In this document: in pieces, positions 21,850-32,694 of the stretch
Layout: each line of letters opens with the position of its first letter
Numbering within the stretch: the stretch's first letter is position 1
Assembly: GCF_031143425.1 (NCBI RefSeq)
Contig: NC_090444.1
Location: forward strand, 57,159,533-57,223,532
Source: Pleurodeles waltl
Lineage: Eukaryota > Chordata > Amphibia > Caudata > Salamandridae
Direction of reading: 5' to 3'
DNA length: 64,000 bases
The notes under the pieces: generated by a model
Seen by the model: the letters and a program-made list of their open reading frames with translations, nothing else
Told to the model about the DNA's origin: nothing
The model's database searches: none
Program-made: the position numbers and the translations under genes

Positions 21850-22218
21850 GGTAGGTTTCAGACACAGGTCACAGCAGCACACGCAGTGTAGGTGTTCTCC
21901 TGTTGAAGGTCAGGAAACAAGTGAGGATTCAGATAGAAGATGGCTGTTACGTCCACGGCGGTGTACACCGTCACCACCAGCATAGATCCCTATTGGCCTC
22001 TGCACTCCAGGACAGGTGGTCGCCATTTCAGGGGGAGGGGGAACAGGCCTATCAACAATTACTGCGTCACAGATTAGATTGGTGCATACTTCACCATTTA
22101 CACTGTCCCAATACATAAGTGCACCATGTGGAGTGCAGTTGTGGCTTTGTTGTTCCAATTGTGAAACCCTAATCCCTCTTGTGTCCCTTAGATACCTACC
22201 ACTGCGGATGAATAGGAG

Positions 22219-23322
22219 GTGGAGACATACCCCATGTACAGACCTCTGGTGGACTTGGCTACACTAAAGGCGAGGTATATAACACGCATCTATAGACTGC
22301 ACAGGGCCCCTAATACAGAGCTGTGTGCCCAGTTGGAGCCTGAACTAATATCAGCTATCTGTCATCCCACTGGGATCCCCTCTCTTGTGCAAGTTCTTTC
22401 AGTGCTCCATTTCCTGGCCAATGGTTCTTTCCAAGTGACAGTGGGGTTGGCAGCAGGAATGTCACAGCTAATGTTTTCAATCGTGCTGGCAAGAGTTTTT
22501 TCTGCCCTGGTAAAACACATGTGCAGCTACATAGCTTTCTCCCAGGTGGAAGATATGGCTACTGTGAAGGCCGGATTCTATGCAATGGGACATATCCCCA
22601 ATATAATTGGGGCGATTGTCGGCACGCAATTGCGTTTGTCTCCCCCGCCAGAATGAACAGGTGTTCCGGAATCGTAAGAGTTTCCAGTCAATGAATGTGC
22701 AGATGACGTGCCTAGCAGACTAGTACATCTCCCACGTCAATGCTAAGTATCCTGGGTTGGTGCATGATGCCTTTGTTCTGAGGAATAGCAGCATCCCAAA
22801 TGTGATGGGCCAACTACAGAGGCACAGGGTGTGGCTAATAGGTGAGCCTTGGTCCCCACCCACTGTATATTAGTGTATGCCTCTGGTGTCAACCACAAGG
22901 GATTGTGTGTGGCTCAATGTTGTCCCTCAACACTTGCAGGTTACTCTGGCTACCCAAACCTATCATGGCTGCTGACCCCTGTGAGGAATGCCAGGACAAG
23001 GGCTGAAGAACATTATAATGAGGCACATGGGTGAACCTGACAGATCATCGAGAGGACCTTCGGCCTCCTGAAGGCCAGGTTCATGTGCCTCCATTTGACA
23101 GGTGGATCCCTGTTGTACTCACCCGAGAAGGTCTGGCAGATAGTAGTGGCATGCTGCATGGTGCACTACCTGGCCCTCAGACGCCATGTACCGTTTCTGT
23201 AGGAGGAGGATACTGGATATGCCCCTGTGGCAGCAGTAGACCCTGCTGAAAGTGAGGATGAAGAGGCTGAGGATGAGGATGAGGACAACATAACATCAGT
23301 CATCTGTCAGTACCTCCAATGA
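22219..23322 (+). pseudogene. Harbinger DDE nuclease (HARBI1-like), copy 1
   Basis: Two exons: 22219-22841 and 22940-23322 with a GT-AG intron between. Visible family blocks are FLANGSFQVTVGLAAGMSQ, GFYAMGHIPNIIGAIVGTQ, FRNRKSFQSMNVQ, GLVHDAFVLRNS, GYSGYPNLSWLLTPV, IIERTFGLLKARF and an acidic tail ending at TGA 23320-23322. The first catalytic Asp of the expected DGTH motif is Val (near 22618), the second Asp is at 22766-22768 and the Glu at 23050-23052. Stops and frame changes lie near 22655, 22722 and 23032. Harbinger nucleases cut and join the element at 3-bp targets; this copy could not. The start is approximate. Confidence 0.8.
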
Positions 23323-23814
23323 CACACAGGTGAGACGGTGCAGATTAACATTTTTATGACTATTGGTGTATACTGTGTGGCTGTGGCATAATGACATTCA
23401 CTTCCTTTTACATCAAATTACTGTCACCTATGGTTTGTAATTTTGCAGATGTTGTTGATATAACAATGGTGTATTGATATGCTGACTAAAACCAGTTACA
23501 GTTCATTATGTCTATGCTCTCACAATGTACAGTACATTTGCAATGGATGAAACTCTTTACATGAATACACATTTTCAACACATGACATACAAGTAGTTGA
23601 GTTGTGTCCAAGGATGTTTATTGTGGTGCTAAGAAATTGAGGGGAAGTGCAATGGAATGATGTGATAATGGAGGAAAGTCCAGCGTATTGTTCCAGTCTG
23701 TTTGTAGCACAGGTCCAGTGTCCAAGGGGCCATAGGAAGGGGAGCAGCAGCAGTTCAAAGTGGACAGGGTGACAGTGTGGGACACAAGGGGGACAATCAA
23801 GAGAGTCTAATTTC
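23323..23814. other. Convergent 3' regions of the nuclease and SANT-A genes
   Basis: About 0.5 kb between the plus-strand nuclease stop and the minus-strand SANT-A stop, presumably both 3' untranslated regions. The same region occurs at 46094-46560 in the third Harbinger copy. Confidence 0.5.
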
Positions 23815-23985
23815 ATGGCAGTGGTCTTGGCAAGTGTCTCTTGCTTCTGTCTGGTTCACAGGGAAGGTTTGAGGGTGGTTCACCTTCTGCAGAGGGAGGG
23901 ATGCTGGTGGCCTGTGAGTCCTGTGTCAGGGCCTCATGCCCACTAGCGGCAGCAGAAGTGGAGTGCTGGTCGATGGACTGGCTAG
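23815..23985 (-). pseudogene. Harbinger SANT-A gene, 3' end of last exon, copy 1
   Basis: Minus-strand C-terminal end of SANT-A, cut off from the rest (28007-28613) by the Penelope-like insertion. It encodes a Ser/Gln-rich tail (GHEALTQDSQATSIPPSAEG) matching GQEALPQDQQATSTTPPAEG in the copy at 50750, which shows that the two pieces were once continuous. Confidence 0.75.
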
Positions 23986-23987
23986 TC

Positions 23988-26033
23988 CATTGATAACCTG
24001 CTTGAAGACTCTGGACTTAAAAAACCGTCTAGGTTTATGCCCCCCTCATCATCTATGCCGAGAGAAGTCTTGGCATTTGAGAAGGCAGTCATTACTGCTC
24101 TCACCAAACTTCGACCCAGACAGACCTTTGTTGATACATCCAATAGAGAGAGGAATGCCTTGAATACATTGGCATCTGATAATAGCATTGTGATTAAACC
24201 AGCGGATAAAGGTGGTACAATAGTTGTGATGAATTCAGTGGATTACAGACAAAAGTGTTTACGCCTACTTGAGGACTCTACATATTATGCCCAGATCAAA
24301 CAAGATCCGACAGAGAGACTACAGATTGAGATACGAGGGATGATAGAGGAGGCCCGTAGCAATTCATGGATTTCTCAGAAAGAAGCTGAGTTCCTTGATA
24401 TCATGAATCCTTGCATCCCTTATTTCTATTGCCTCCCTAAGATCCACAAAGGCAGGACTCCTTCTCCTGGGTGTCCTATAGTCTCAGGAATTGGATCTGT
24501 TCTACAACCCCTATATACATTTTGCGATCACTTTTTATAACCTAATGTTAGGGAGTCGTCTACCTACCTCAAGGACTCTAAGAATGTCTTGAATTTGATT
24601 GAGTCCATCAATAACTCTGTTGATGTACATGCACTCATAACTTTGGATGTAGAAGCATTGTACACCAACATACAACAAGAAGCAACACTAAAGGTAGTTG
24701 AGACTGTACTTCTGTCTGACAGATGGGAATCTGCGACTCCTGTTCATTTTATTATGCACTGTGCCACCTTAGCCATGACAGAGAACTTTTTTTCAATTTG
24801 AAGATTTGCTTTTTCATACGCAGCAGCTCGATGGGCAGTACCTTTGCCCCCAGTTTGGCTTGCCTTTACATGTATGACTTTGAAAAACAATTTATATTAC
24901 TGAATTCCAATCTCTTCCATGACAACATAAAATTATGGCGTTGGTACATAGATGATATCGTGATCGTCTAGCAAGGCCCCCTCACTGAGGTAGACATGTT
25001 CACAACTTGGGTCAACAGTTTAGACCCTTTCTTGAAATTTTCCTCTTCGAACTCATCTACTCAGATCCAATTTTTGGATCTGCTGATCAGTATAGAACAT
25101 GGCAAACTTAAGACTTGACAGTTTAAAAAAACTACTGAACGCAACAGTTTGTTGCTATATGAGAGCCACCATCTGAAAGCACTACAAGACAATTTACCTT
25201 ATAGGCAGTTTCTTCGGCTTCACTGTAACTGCAGTAAAATGCATACATTTGACACCCAAGCTAGAGACCTTTCTAACAAACTAAGTGACTTCCACTATCC
25301 ACATAATGTGGTGAGTACAGTGTGTAAACGAGCTAAGCATTGTGACAGGGACACATTACTGACCATGGCCCCCAGAACATCAGACACTAAGTTGACGTGT
25401 GTATCCACATTTACCCCCATGTCCAATACCATAAAAAAAGTGATCAATAAATGATGGGCTATCCTCTGCAGTGGAGGAGAGGATATCCCTAAACCCCTCT
25501 TCGCTTTCATGAGAACAACTAACATCAAAGAGATGTTAATTCACACTCGACCACGTCCTGGATTTGTGTCTCCCAAACAAAGGGCGCTTTGGGACCTTCC
25601 ACCCGTCGTAGGCCATTTCCCATGTGGTAGTTGCAATGTGTTTACACTCACGAAACGTGTGGACACCCTTGAGCTGACACCAATAGGGACATGGAGACTG
25701 CTGAAGCATACCAATTGTAACACTTGTAATTGCATTTATTTGATCACATGTCCGTGCAATTTACAATATGTGGGAATGACCACCAGGGCAGTGAAACTGA
25801 GAATAAATGAACATCGTAGCAATATCAGATGTGGCCGAGCTACGACTAAACTTAGTATTCACTATCTGGCAGTGAATCAAAGCCCAGATATGTGCTGGAT
25901 AGTCTTGCAGACTTACTCGCAAAAGGGGACGACATCTCTCTTTGAACTCGAACAGCGGTGGGAGTACAAATTAAACACACATCTCACGGGGTTGAATGAT
26001 GATATCCCTTGGACTAGTTTTTCACAACAATAA
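23988..26033 (+). pseudogene. Penelope-like RT with C-terminal GIY-YIG endonuclease
   Basis: Recognisable order: KPADKGGTIVVMNSVDYRQK near 24196, the YFYCLPKIHK block near 24421, motif A LDVEALYTNI near 24643, motif B MGSTFAPSLACLYM near 24830, and catalytic YIDD at 24945-24956. A basic/Cys-rich region follows, then a GIY-YIG domain (CIYLITCPCNLQYVG, then TRAVKLRINEHRSNI, 25732-25833), ending at TAA 26031-26033. Stops or frame changes occur near 24538, 24790 (a T run), 24969, 25118 and 25452. Penelope-like elements use such an enzyme for target-primed reverse transcription, with the GIY-YIG domain as endonuclease. Non-functional here. Confidence 0.85.
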
Positions 26034-28006
26034 TCCACACACTCTGTCTATTGAACCCCCCTTTATCCATGAGAATAGCACTGTGACTAGAATCTTCTAT
26101 CATCAGTATTGGTGCTTATCATCCTCCCCACTCTGTTCCTAGTGGTAATGTCCAAAGGGTGGTTTGTTAGCATTTATTGACGATTTTTCACACTTTTTTT
26201 GACAGCCCCCATTAGGGCTTCGTTGAAATACCTACCTAACTTAGACTTCAATAAAATAACCAGTTTTTTGTTTTCTCCCCTTCCAGCCGTTGCGGAGTCA
26301 TAGTCCTCTTTTTATGACCGTGGTCTTCAGCGAGATCGGAGCATTTCCTTCTACGCTGGGCCCGGTTACCTGGCAACACGAGCGTAAGCGTTACACGCGC
26401 TCTTCCGGTTGACAGGCTCTTCTACCCTCTGTACCGCGGCTTCCTCATTGTTATGGGAGCGCGGCTAGGGGAAGGTTACCTGCACGAGACCAGGAGCATG
26501 CGAGTAAGTTGAACAAAACTGGTTTACCATGACTGACGGATGACTTCATCATTTGACTTTTTTTCTGCCTTATGCCTTTTTATTGGGTGAATAATTGTTA
26601 ATATACTTCAAGGAATACGTCGCTGCCTTATATATACAGCATTGACCGAACAGACTGGGCATTTTCATTCCCTTGATGTACGGTGATCGATTAAACCACA
26701 TGTTTAGTTATAATGAGAGGAGTATGAATGAGACTCCTTATATGATACTAAATAGGTGACTTAGATTATTGAACAGCGAGGGATACACTGTTTGAGGAGT
26801 GTTTATAGCGAGATCATTATCTATCCCGCTTTGTCCCTCGAGCCTTGTATGCCCCATGGGATTATACTTTTGATATAATTGACAGACGAACCCATGAATC
26901 ATAAAATAACACAAACAGTCTAATATATTGTCATGTGTTGCTATCTACTATTATTGGTTTATGGACATATGGAACGGTCAGGTTATAATATATATGTATA
27001 TATATATATATATATACATAAATTGTCCGACCCACTTACCACCGCATTAGACCAAGTCACATTATATATGATTGGTGATCATTGTTAAAGGTGAACTAAA
27101 TCCATCCTTTTTGGGGATGTCATGACTCTGTTGTAATATGCAATAACAGGCATTTTTTTCTTCTGTTTGTTTGACTATTAGAATTTTTGCGCCCGGCCTT
27201 AGGCCTACGCTGTGCCATGAAGCCCATTCCGCAATAGGGAGGGTAAGCTTATATTCACTTTGCATGTTGTGGTTTGTCACTGACCACACAAGCACCGTGT
27301 GCCTCACAGTTTGACACCCCTTTTTTCCTTCCACCCCAGTATGAGTATATTCAGCCTGGAATACCATAGTGTAATCTGTGCTCATTCCATTACAGGGTGA
27401 CTTTTAGGAATGACAAGTACCGGACTAGTGTAAGTGACTGGAGACATTAAAACTGACAGTGTCAGAGTGTAGGAGTCTATTCAGTATATGAAAGGAGAAG
27501 TATTTAGCCATTTGGTCCTGAAGAAGCGTCATTGGATCCTGTTGGACCACAGAGACGCAAAACATGTTCACCCTTTCCAAGGGAGGGTCTGGCAGTTGCT
27601 GACCTTCCATTTTCTTATACGTGTGATAGAGAGTGATTGATCATTACTTCATTTTCACTCTCCATTCTAGTTTTTAATCTTGGCCATCACCCACCGTGGA
27701 CTAATAAAATTGTTACCCTGAGGTTTTGGGTCTTGAGACAATTTTAGTTTCTTTTCTCTCCTTGTCTCTTTTTCCAAACTCAGTCTTGGGGTCTTGGCGT
27801 CATCGATAAAAGATCTCCGGCAAAGAGCCCCCCTTTGGGGGGTGCCCGTCAGACATTGCAGCACCAGTCTGACAAGGAGCATAGCCGATGATGAAGCATG
27901 ACACCCAGTTGGGTGTGTGAGGACTCTTGCTCCTAAAATTAGGACTTCCCTGTGTACTCTCTTTGTCATTTTTCTCTAGAGCAGTGTATCATTACTTTTG
28001 TCGTAT
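26034..28006 (+). other. Non-coding 3' part of the Penelope-like element
   Basis: No coding signal. It contains a GC-rich block (about 26320-26500), (TA)n at 26985-27020, a hammerhead-core-like motif at 27518-27563 and AATAAA at about 27703. I cannot rule out that a second small element is included. Confidence 0.5.
26985..27020. repeat. (TA)n microsatellite
   Basis: Nearly uninterrupted TA dinucleotides with one TG within the Penelope-like 3' region. Confidence 0.9.
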
Positions 28007-28613
28007 AGTGGTACGGGCCCGCTGGTGTGGTGTTGCCTCCCTCATGACGTTGGCCATGTCTGCTAGCACCCCTGCTATGGAGATCAGGGTGGTGTTGATG
28101 GCCTGCAAGTCCTCCCTGATTCCCTGATACTGTCCCTCCTGCAGCCACCTGCTCTCCTGCACGTTGTCTAGGATCTGGCCCATCATGTTCTGGGAATGTT
28201 GGTAGGCTCCCAGGATCTTGGAGAGTGCCTCCTGGAGAGTTTGTTCCCTGCTCCTGTCCTCCCCTTGGGACACAGCAGTCCTCCCAGTGTCCCTATTGGC
28301 CTGTGCCTCTGTCCCCTAAATGATTTGCCCACTGCCACTTACCCCAGGCCCCTGATTGTCTTGGGGGAGAGGTGTAGCCTGTGGTCCCTGTACAGGTGGG
28401 CACACTGCTGATTGACATGTCCTGGGGACAGAGGTTTGGGTACGCTGGATGGGTGCTGTGGTGTTGGATCCTGATGGGGAGGCTCTGTGGTGGTCTGTGA
28501 GGGGCCTTGGGCGACCGGCTGACTAGTGGTCCCTGATGGGCCAGGTAGGTCATCCAGATCCAGAACTCTAGAGTTACTGTTGTCACTGGGGGAATCTTCT
28601 TTGGCTCGGGTAC
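28007..28613 (-). pseudogene. Harbinger SANT-A gene, main part of exon 2, copy 1
   Basis: Minus strand, starting after acceptor CCCCACAG (ending 28614). It encodes an acidic/Ser-rich linker (SNSRVLDLDDLPGPSG in one frame), then LQEALSKILGAYQHSQNMMG, ILDNVQESRWLQEGQYQGIR and EDLQAINTTLISIAGVLADM, a helical C-terminal block shared with the copies at 46.7-47.1 kb and 50.4-50.7 kb. It is open in the C-terminal part (28273-27992) until the Penelope-like insertion cuts it. The linker has frame changes. The block may mediate contact with the nuclease or self-association; that is conjecture. Confidence 0.75.
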
Positions 28614-28954
28614 CTGTGGGGATGTAAGTGATGTATTATGCTTCATGTGTATGACATATTGTACATCCCTGGCTTCCCCTCTATGGTTGCTGCTGCTCTG
28701 CCACCTTTTGTTTGTGTATGGTGATGTATTGTGGGATTGTTAGTTTCCCTATGCTGTGCATGCTTTTGTGATGGGTGTCCATGCAGGGCTGGAAGGGCTG
28801 TCCATGCATTGATATAGCATGCAGGGGTTGGCATTGGGGTTAGTCATATTTGTAGGTGCAGTGCGTGAGATAGAGTGGAGTGATGGGAGTGAGGGTGAGG
28901 GTGTAAGATGGCATGCAGTTATGGGGGGTGACAGGTAGTAAATGTTGACTTATC

Positions 28955-29332
28955 CGTGTCCAGTCCTCCGGATTCTCCAGCAAATCCCTCAGGATGCAGT
29001 AATGCCAGTACTTGATCTTCCCATGCTGTGAGTTGTGGGGGAGCAGGTGGGGGTCCACTGCCAGTCCTCTGTATGGCGAGCTGGTGCCTTGATGCTATGG
29101 ACCGTACCTTCCCCCGTAGGTTGTTCCACCTCTTCCTGATGTTGTCCCTTGTTCTTGGGTGCTGTCCCACGGCGTTCACTCTGTCCACGATTTTTCACCA
29201 TAGCTCCATCTTCCGGCCAATGGAAATCTGCTACAGCTGTGCTCCAAACAGCTGTGGCTCTACCCTGACAATGTCCTCCACCATGACCCTTAACTCCTCC
29301 TCGGTGAAACGGGGGTGCCTTTCTGGTGCCAT
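28955..29332 (-). pseudogene. Harbinger SANT-A gene, exon 1 with Myb/SANT domain, copy 1
   Basis: From ATG 29332-29330 on the minus strand: HPRFTEEELRVMVEDIVRVE, PQLFGAQL then a stop, RKMELW then TGA, KIVDRVNAVGQHPRTRDNIR and KRWNNLRGKVRSIASRHQLA, ending with PQLTAWEDQVLALLHPEGF. This is a Myb_DNA-bind_5-type domain, the DNA-binding part of the Harbinger accessory protein and of NAIF1-like host derivatives. Two stops inactivate it. The donor corresponding to GTAAGT in other copies reads ATAAGT here, so splicing would also be impaired. Confidence 0.8.
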
Positions 29333-29886
29333 GGGTGTTGTGTTTTGTATGTTGGTGAGAGTGTGGTGAGTAATGTGTTGGGGTGTGTGATGTGGGGTGT
29401 TTGAGGGATGTATGGGTGTAAGTGGTGTGTGTGCAGTCGTCTCTGTGATGTCGGTGGCTAATGCATTTGGTGTTGGCAAAGGGTTGTGGGTAATGTGGGT
29501 GTGTGTTTTATAGTGGTGTGGGTGTGTGGTGTGGTGTGTGTATGTGTTTTTAGTGCTGGCCAATGTAGTGTTGTTTTGTTTGTTGGTGTCCATTCTGAGC
29601 GCGGTGGTATGTACTGCCAATGGGTTACCACAATTGAATGTCCGCGTGATGATTCGTAGGTCATAATGTGGTGGGCGTTGTTTTGTTGGCATAACGGTAT
29701 GGGTGTTGGTACTGCCACTTTAGCATTGACCTTTGGGCTGGCTGATTTGTGTGTGTGGCAGCATTCTGTCAGATTGGTGTGTGTGTGTCATAATATGGAA
29801 AACGGATATACGCCACTGCAGCGGTATGATGACGGCCGTCAGCGTGGCAGTAAGCGACATTTACCACCAATGTCATAATGAGGGCC

Positions 29887-30124
29887 AAAGTCTTTTATTT
29901 ATGTGTTTTGGTTTAGAGTATAGGAGGATGTATGTGGTGTGGAGTAGAAATTTGTGGTTTGTATTTGAATTGTTACGTGTGGAATCATGCAATGTGGAAT
30001 TGAGTGGTGCTTCTTTTGTGTAGTGGAATTGTATAGCATGGTGAATATATATATATGAGAGCTACATAGAATAGATAGAAAGGAAGATAGACACTGATAG
30101 GTAGTTTAATTAGGAATTGAAAAG
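29887..30124. other. Unassigned flank after the Harbinger copy
   Basis: Low-complexity T/G-rich sequence with a small TATATATA run near 30046; no gene seen. The right AAA target duplication is at 29887-29889. Confidence 0.4.
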
Positions 30125-30985
30125 ATACAATGCAAGTTTCCCTCACACAACGCAGATACAGTACAAGCAGCAGCAGTGCATGCTTCCCCCTTACACACAG
30201 GCAGCAATGCATGCTTCTCCCTCATGCACAACAGATACATCACAGTCAGCAGTGCATGCTCCCTCACAGAGAAGGTACAATGCAAATCTTATTATACACA
30301 GCAGATACAGCACAGGCAGTAGTGCAAGCTTCACTCACATACAGAGCAGATATAGCAGAGGCAGCATCAGTGCAAGCTTCCCCCACACACATCAGATATG
30401 TCACCGCAGCAGTGAGCTCCCCTCACACACAGAGCAGATATAGCACAGGCAGCAGAAATACGAGCTTCCCTCACACACTGCAGATAGAGAACAGCAGCAG
30501 TGCAAGCTTCCCTCACACAGTGCAGATAGAGGACAGCAGCAGTGCAAGCTTCTCTCACACACAGCACAGGTACTTCATAGCAGAAGTGCAAGCTTCCGTC
30601 ACACAGAGCAGAAGACAGCACAGGCAGCAGCAGTGCAAGGTTCCCTCACACATAGCACAGATACAGCACAGCATCAGTGCAAGCTTCCACACACAGCATA
30701 GATACAGTGCAGCAGCAGTGTAAGCTTCCCTCATGCACATCAGATACAGCACAGGCCGCAGTCATTCAAGCTTCCCTCACTCACAACAGATACAGCACAA
30801 CAGCAATGCCAGTTTCCCTTACACACAGAGCAGATACAGCAAAGGCAGCAGCAGTGCAAGCTTTCCTCACACCCAGTAGATACAGCACAGCTGCAGTGGA
30901 AGATTCCCTTATACACAGAGATAGAGCACAGCATTAGTGCAAACTTCCCTCAAACACAGCACAGATACAGCACATCAGCAATGCG
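30125..30985 (+). repeat. CAG-rich minisatellite, units of about 48 bp
   Basis: About 17-18 imperfect units built on CAGCAGCAGTGCAAGCTTCC, CTCACACACAG and CAGATACAGCACAGG blocks, with unit length varying from about 35 to 55 bp. Some units carry TATAG in place of TACAG or lack the CAGATA block. Long frames across it are a by-product of the repeat. Confidence 0.9.
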
Positions 30986-31383
30986 CGAAGCATTGCCGTA
31001 GCCAATAGCTCTCCCCCTTTGAGACCTTATAATTGTTTAGCCACAGCTATTGGCTTTGCCAATGTCTTGAATCTATATTGTAGAGCACTGTGTCTGCTGT
31101 TGAAACATCACAAAGTGTACACACTGTTAGTTAATAAAAGTTGGATACTTACCCACTAAAATATGCAGATTTCATCAGCCTTTAAAGGATTTATGAATGG
31201 GTGAGTGAGTCTCTTGCTTAGGGATTTGTGGAGAATTAATATGGTAGATTCTCATAAAATGGGTATTGAAGCAAAGAGACGTCAAGTATGTCTGGCAAAA
31301 GTCTGAGATTCATGTCACTGTTTGAATTTTTTTTATTTAAAATGGGGGTGACTGAGTGCGATAATAAAGGGTTGTCCACTTTT
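30986..31383. other. Unassigned stretch
   Basis: A short inverted repeat, GCCAATAGCT near 31000 and AGCTATTGGC near 31044, flanks a small loop. No coding signal. Confidence 0.4.
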
Positions 31384-31572
31384 AGCCTGGGGCTGTGCAC
31401 TTAAAGCCAGTTATAGACACTAGGAGGCCTGGAATGTGCACAAAAGGCCCAGGTACGTGCACTGAAAGGCCTGTTATGGACTCTGGCAGTCCTGGGATGT
31501 GCAGTAGTAGTCCTGTAATGGTCTCAGAGGGGCCAGGGATGTGCACTGGAAGCCTAGCTATGTGCAGTGCTG
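31384..31572 (+). repeat. 21-bp minisatellite with a 42-bp higher-order pattern
   Basis: Nine or so units of 20-22 bp on a GCCTGGGATGTGCACTGAAAG theme. Units ending in TGTGCAC-type and in TATGGAC/TAATGGTC-type sequence alternate, suggesting a two-unit higher-order repeat. Confidence 0.8.
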
Positions 31573-32310
31573 CTAGAAATATTAATAAATAAACAAGCCA
31601 CAGCTGGCGACTTTGAAACTGTGAAATTATGTTTGAGTCTCTGCTTTGGTTCAACATCCTGTGATGCTGAGCAAATCAGTGAATCTTGCTGTGTGTAAAA
31701 CAGAACAAAACAAAAAAAGTTGTGTAATTGGTGCTCATACAAAGCCCTCCAAAATCTTTGGGCTGAGTCCTTGCTATATAAAAACTGCAAAAACAGGCCA
31801 CTGTACAACCCTTTCACAAGAGTACCGATTAAGGAGCATAGTCGTGCTTGCTTCAATCAAAATAACGGTGCTGTGACATAAAAGCAGCTTAAAGTGATTT
31901 GCTGCCTTCCAAAGGGGGGCACGCATTTGAATGCTGCAGTAATGGTAATAACACAGGGGACATGTCCATGCCACCCATCAAGCCCTTTGTATCACTCAAA
32001 AAGCTCTTAAAATGTTCCATGTCAGGGGTAAGAGATACAACTGTTAGGTTTTTGCTCATTATAATGGCAAGAGTAAAAATATCAACATGTGATGTTAAAA
32101 CCGGAACCGCATGAGCATTCATGTCTCACAACAAGCAACTTGAGAACTTTGCAGAATAGAAGAATCACTCTACACTAAGACACACAATTAGTTTGTTACC
32201 ATAAAGAAACACAGGATTAATTACACAATCCCTTTCAGTTTTCTTTTAACAGGTGTTCTCCTTTCTAAAGAGATAGCCGTGGCAGAGCTTGCTAGGTATT
32301 AAAGCACATA
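31573..32310. other. Unassigned stretch
   Basis: No gene recognised. ATA at 32308-32310 is the left target duplication of the following MITE. Confidence 0.4.
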
Positions 32311-32694
32311 GGCCCTCACAAAGTCCCGCCGTCAGGTTACCGTTCCGCGGTCGAAAGACCGCGGCGGTAATTCTGACTTTCCCGCTGGGCTGGCGGGCGG
32401 CCGCCTTCAGGCCGCCCGCCAGCCCAGCGGGAAAGAGGCTTCCACGATGAAGCCGGCTCGGAATCGAGCCGGCGGAGTGGAAGCTGTGCGACAGGTGCAG
32501 TTGCACCCGTCGCGTATTTCACTGTCTGCGCACTCTTACGGGGGCCCCTGCAGTGCCCATGCCAGTGTTGCCGGTCCGACCGCGGCTTTACTGCCGCGGT
32601 CGGAATGCCCATTGGAGCACCGCCGGCCTGTCGGCAGTGCTCCCGCGGTCCTCCAACCAAGCGGTCATGGACCGCCAGGGTTGGAATGACCACC
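32311..32694 (+). mobile_element. Hairpin-rich Harbinger-like MITE
   Basis: 384 bp with ends GGCCCTCACAAAGTCCCGCC and, read inward, GGTGGTCATTCCAACCCTGG, similar to Harbinger ends, flanked by ATA (32308-32310 and 32695-32697). Inside are at least four perfect GC-rich inverted repeats: arms 32345-32352/32357-32364 with a GAAA loop, 32377-32402/32410-32435 (26-bp arms, 7-base loop), 32452-32460/32465-32473 nested in 32438-32445/32477-32484, and 32575-32586/32593-32604. No ORF. Confidence 0.75.

Larger units (their letters stand above)
23986..28006 (+). mobile_element. Penelope-like retroelement inserted in SANT-A
   Basis: The insert interrupts the SANT-A exon: sequence homologous to the 46.7-kb and 50.6-kb SANT-A copies stops near 23985 (GGCTAG) and resumes near 28007 (TAGTGG). 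It holds one degraded reverse transcriptase plus GIY-YIG frame (to 26033) and about 2 kb of non-coding 3' sequence with a (TA)n tract and a hammerhead-like motif (27518-27563). The N-terminal part of the RT is missing, so it is 5' truncated. TAG at both edges may be a short target duplication. Confidence 0.75.
18658..29886 (-). mobile_element. Three-gene PIF/Harbinger transposon, copy 1 (interrupted)
   Basis: The left end GGCCCTCATTACGACCCTGG and the right end (read inward GGCCCTCATTATGACATTGG) are terminal inverted repeats, with AAA on both sides (18655-18657 and 29887-29889). Read on the minus strand the order is SANT-A, nuclease in the opposite direction, SANT-B, the same as in the copy at 48672-55565. 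Both sets of sub-terminal sequences align between the two copies over more than 200 bp. A Penelope-like element of about 4.0 kb (23986-28006) is inserted in SANT-A; without it the element is about 7.2 kb. All three genes carry disabling changes. Confidence 0.8.

Noticed and set aside
30130..30723. 197-codon open frame across the CAG-rich repeat
   Set aside because: It follows the minisatellite periodicity only, has no domain, and antisense frames of similar length exist.
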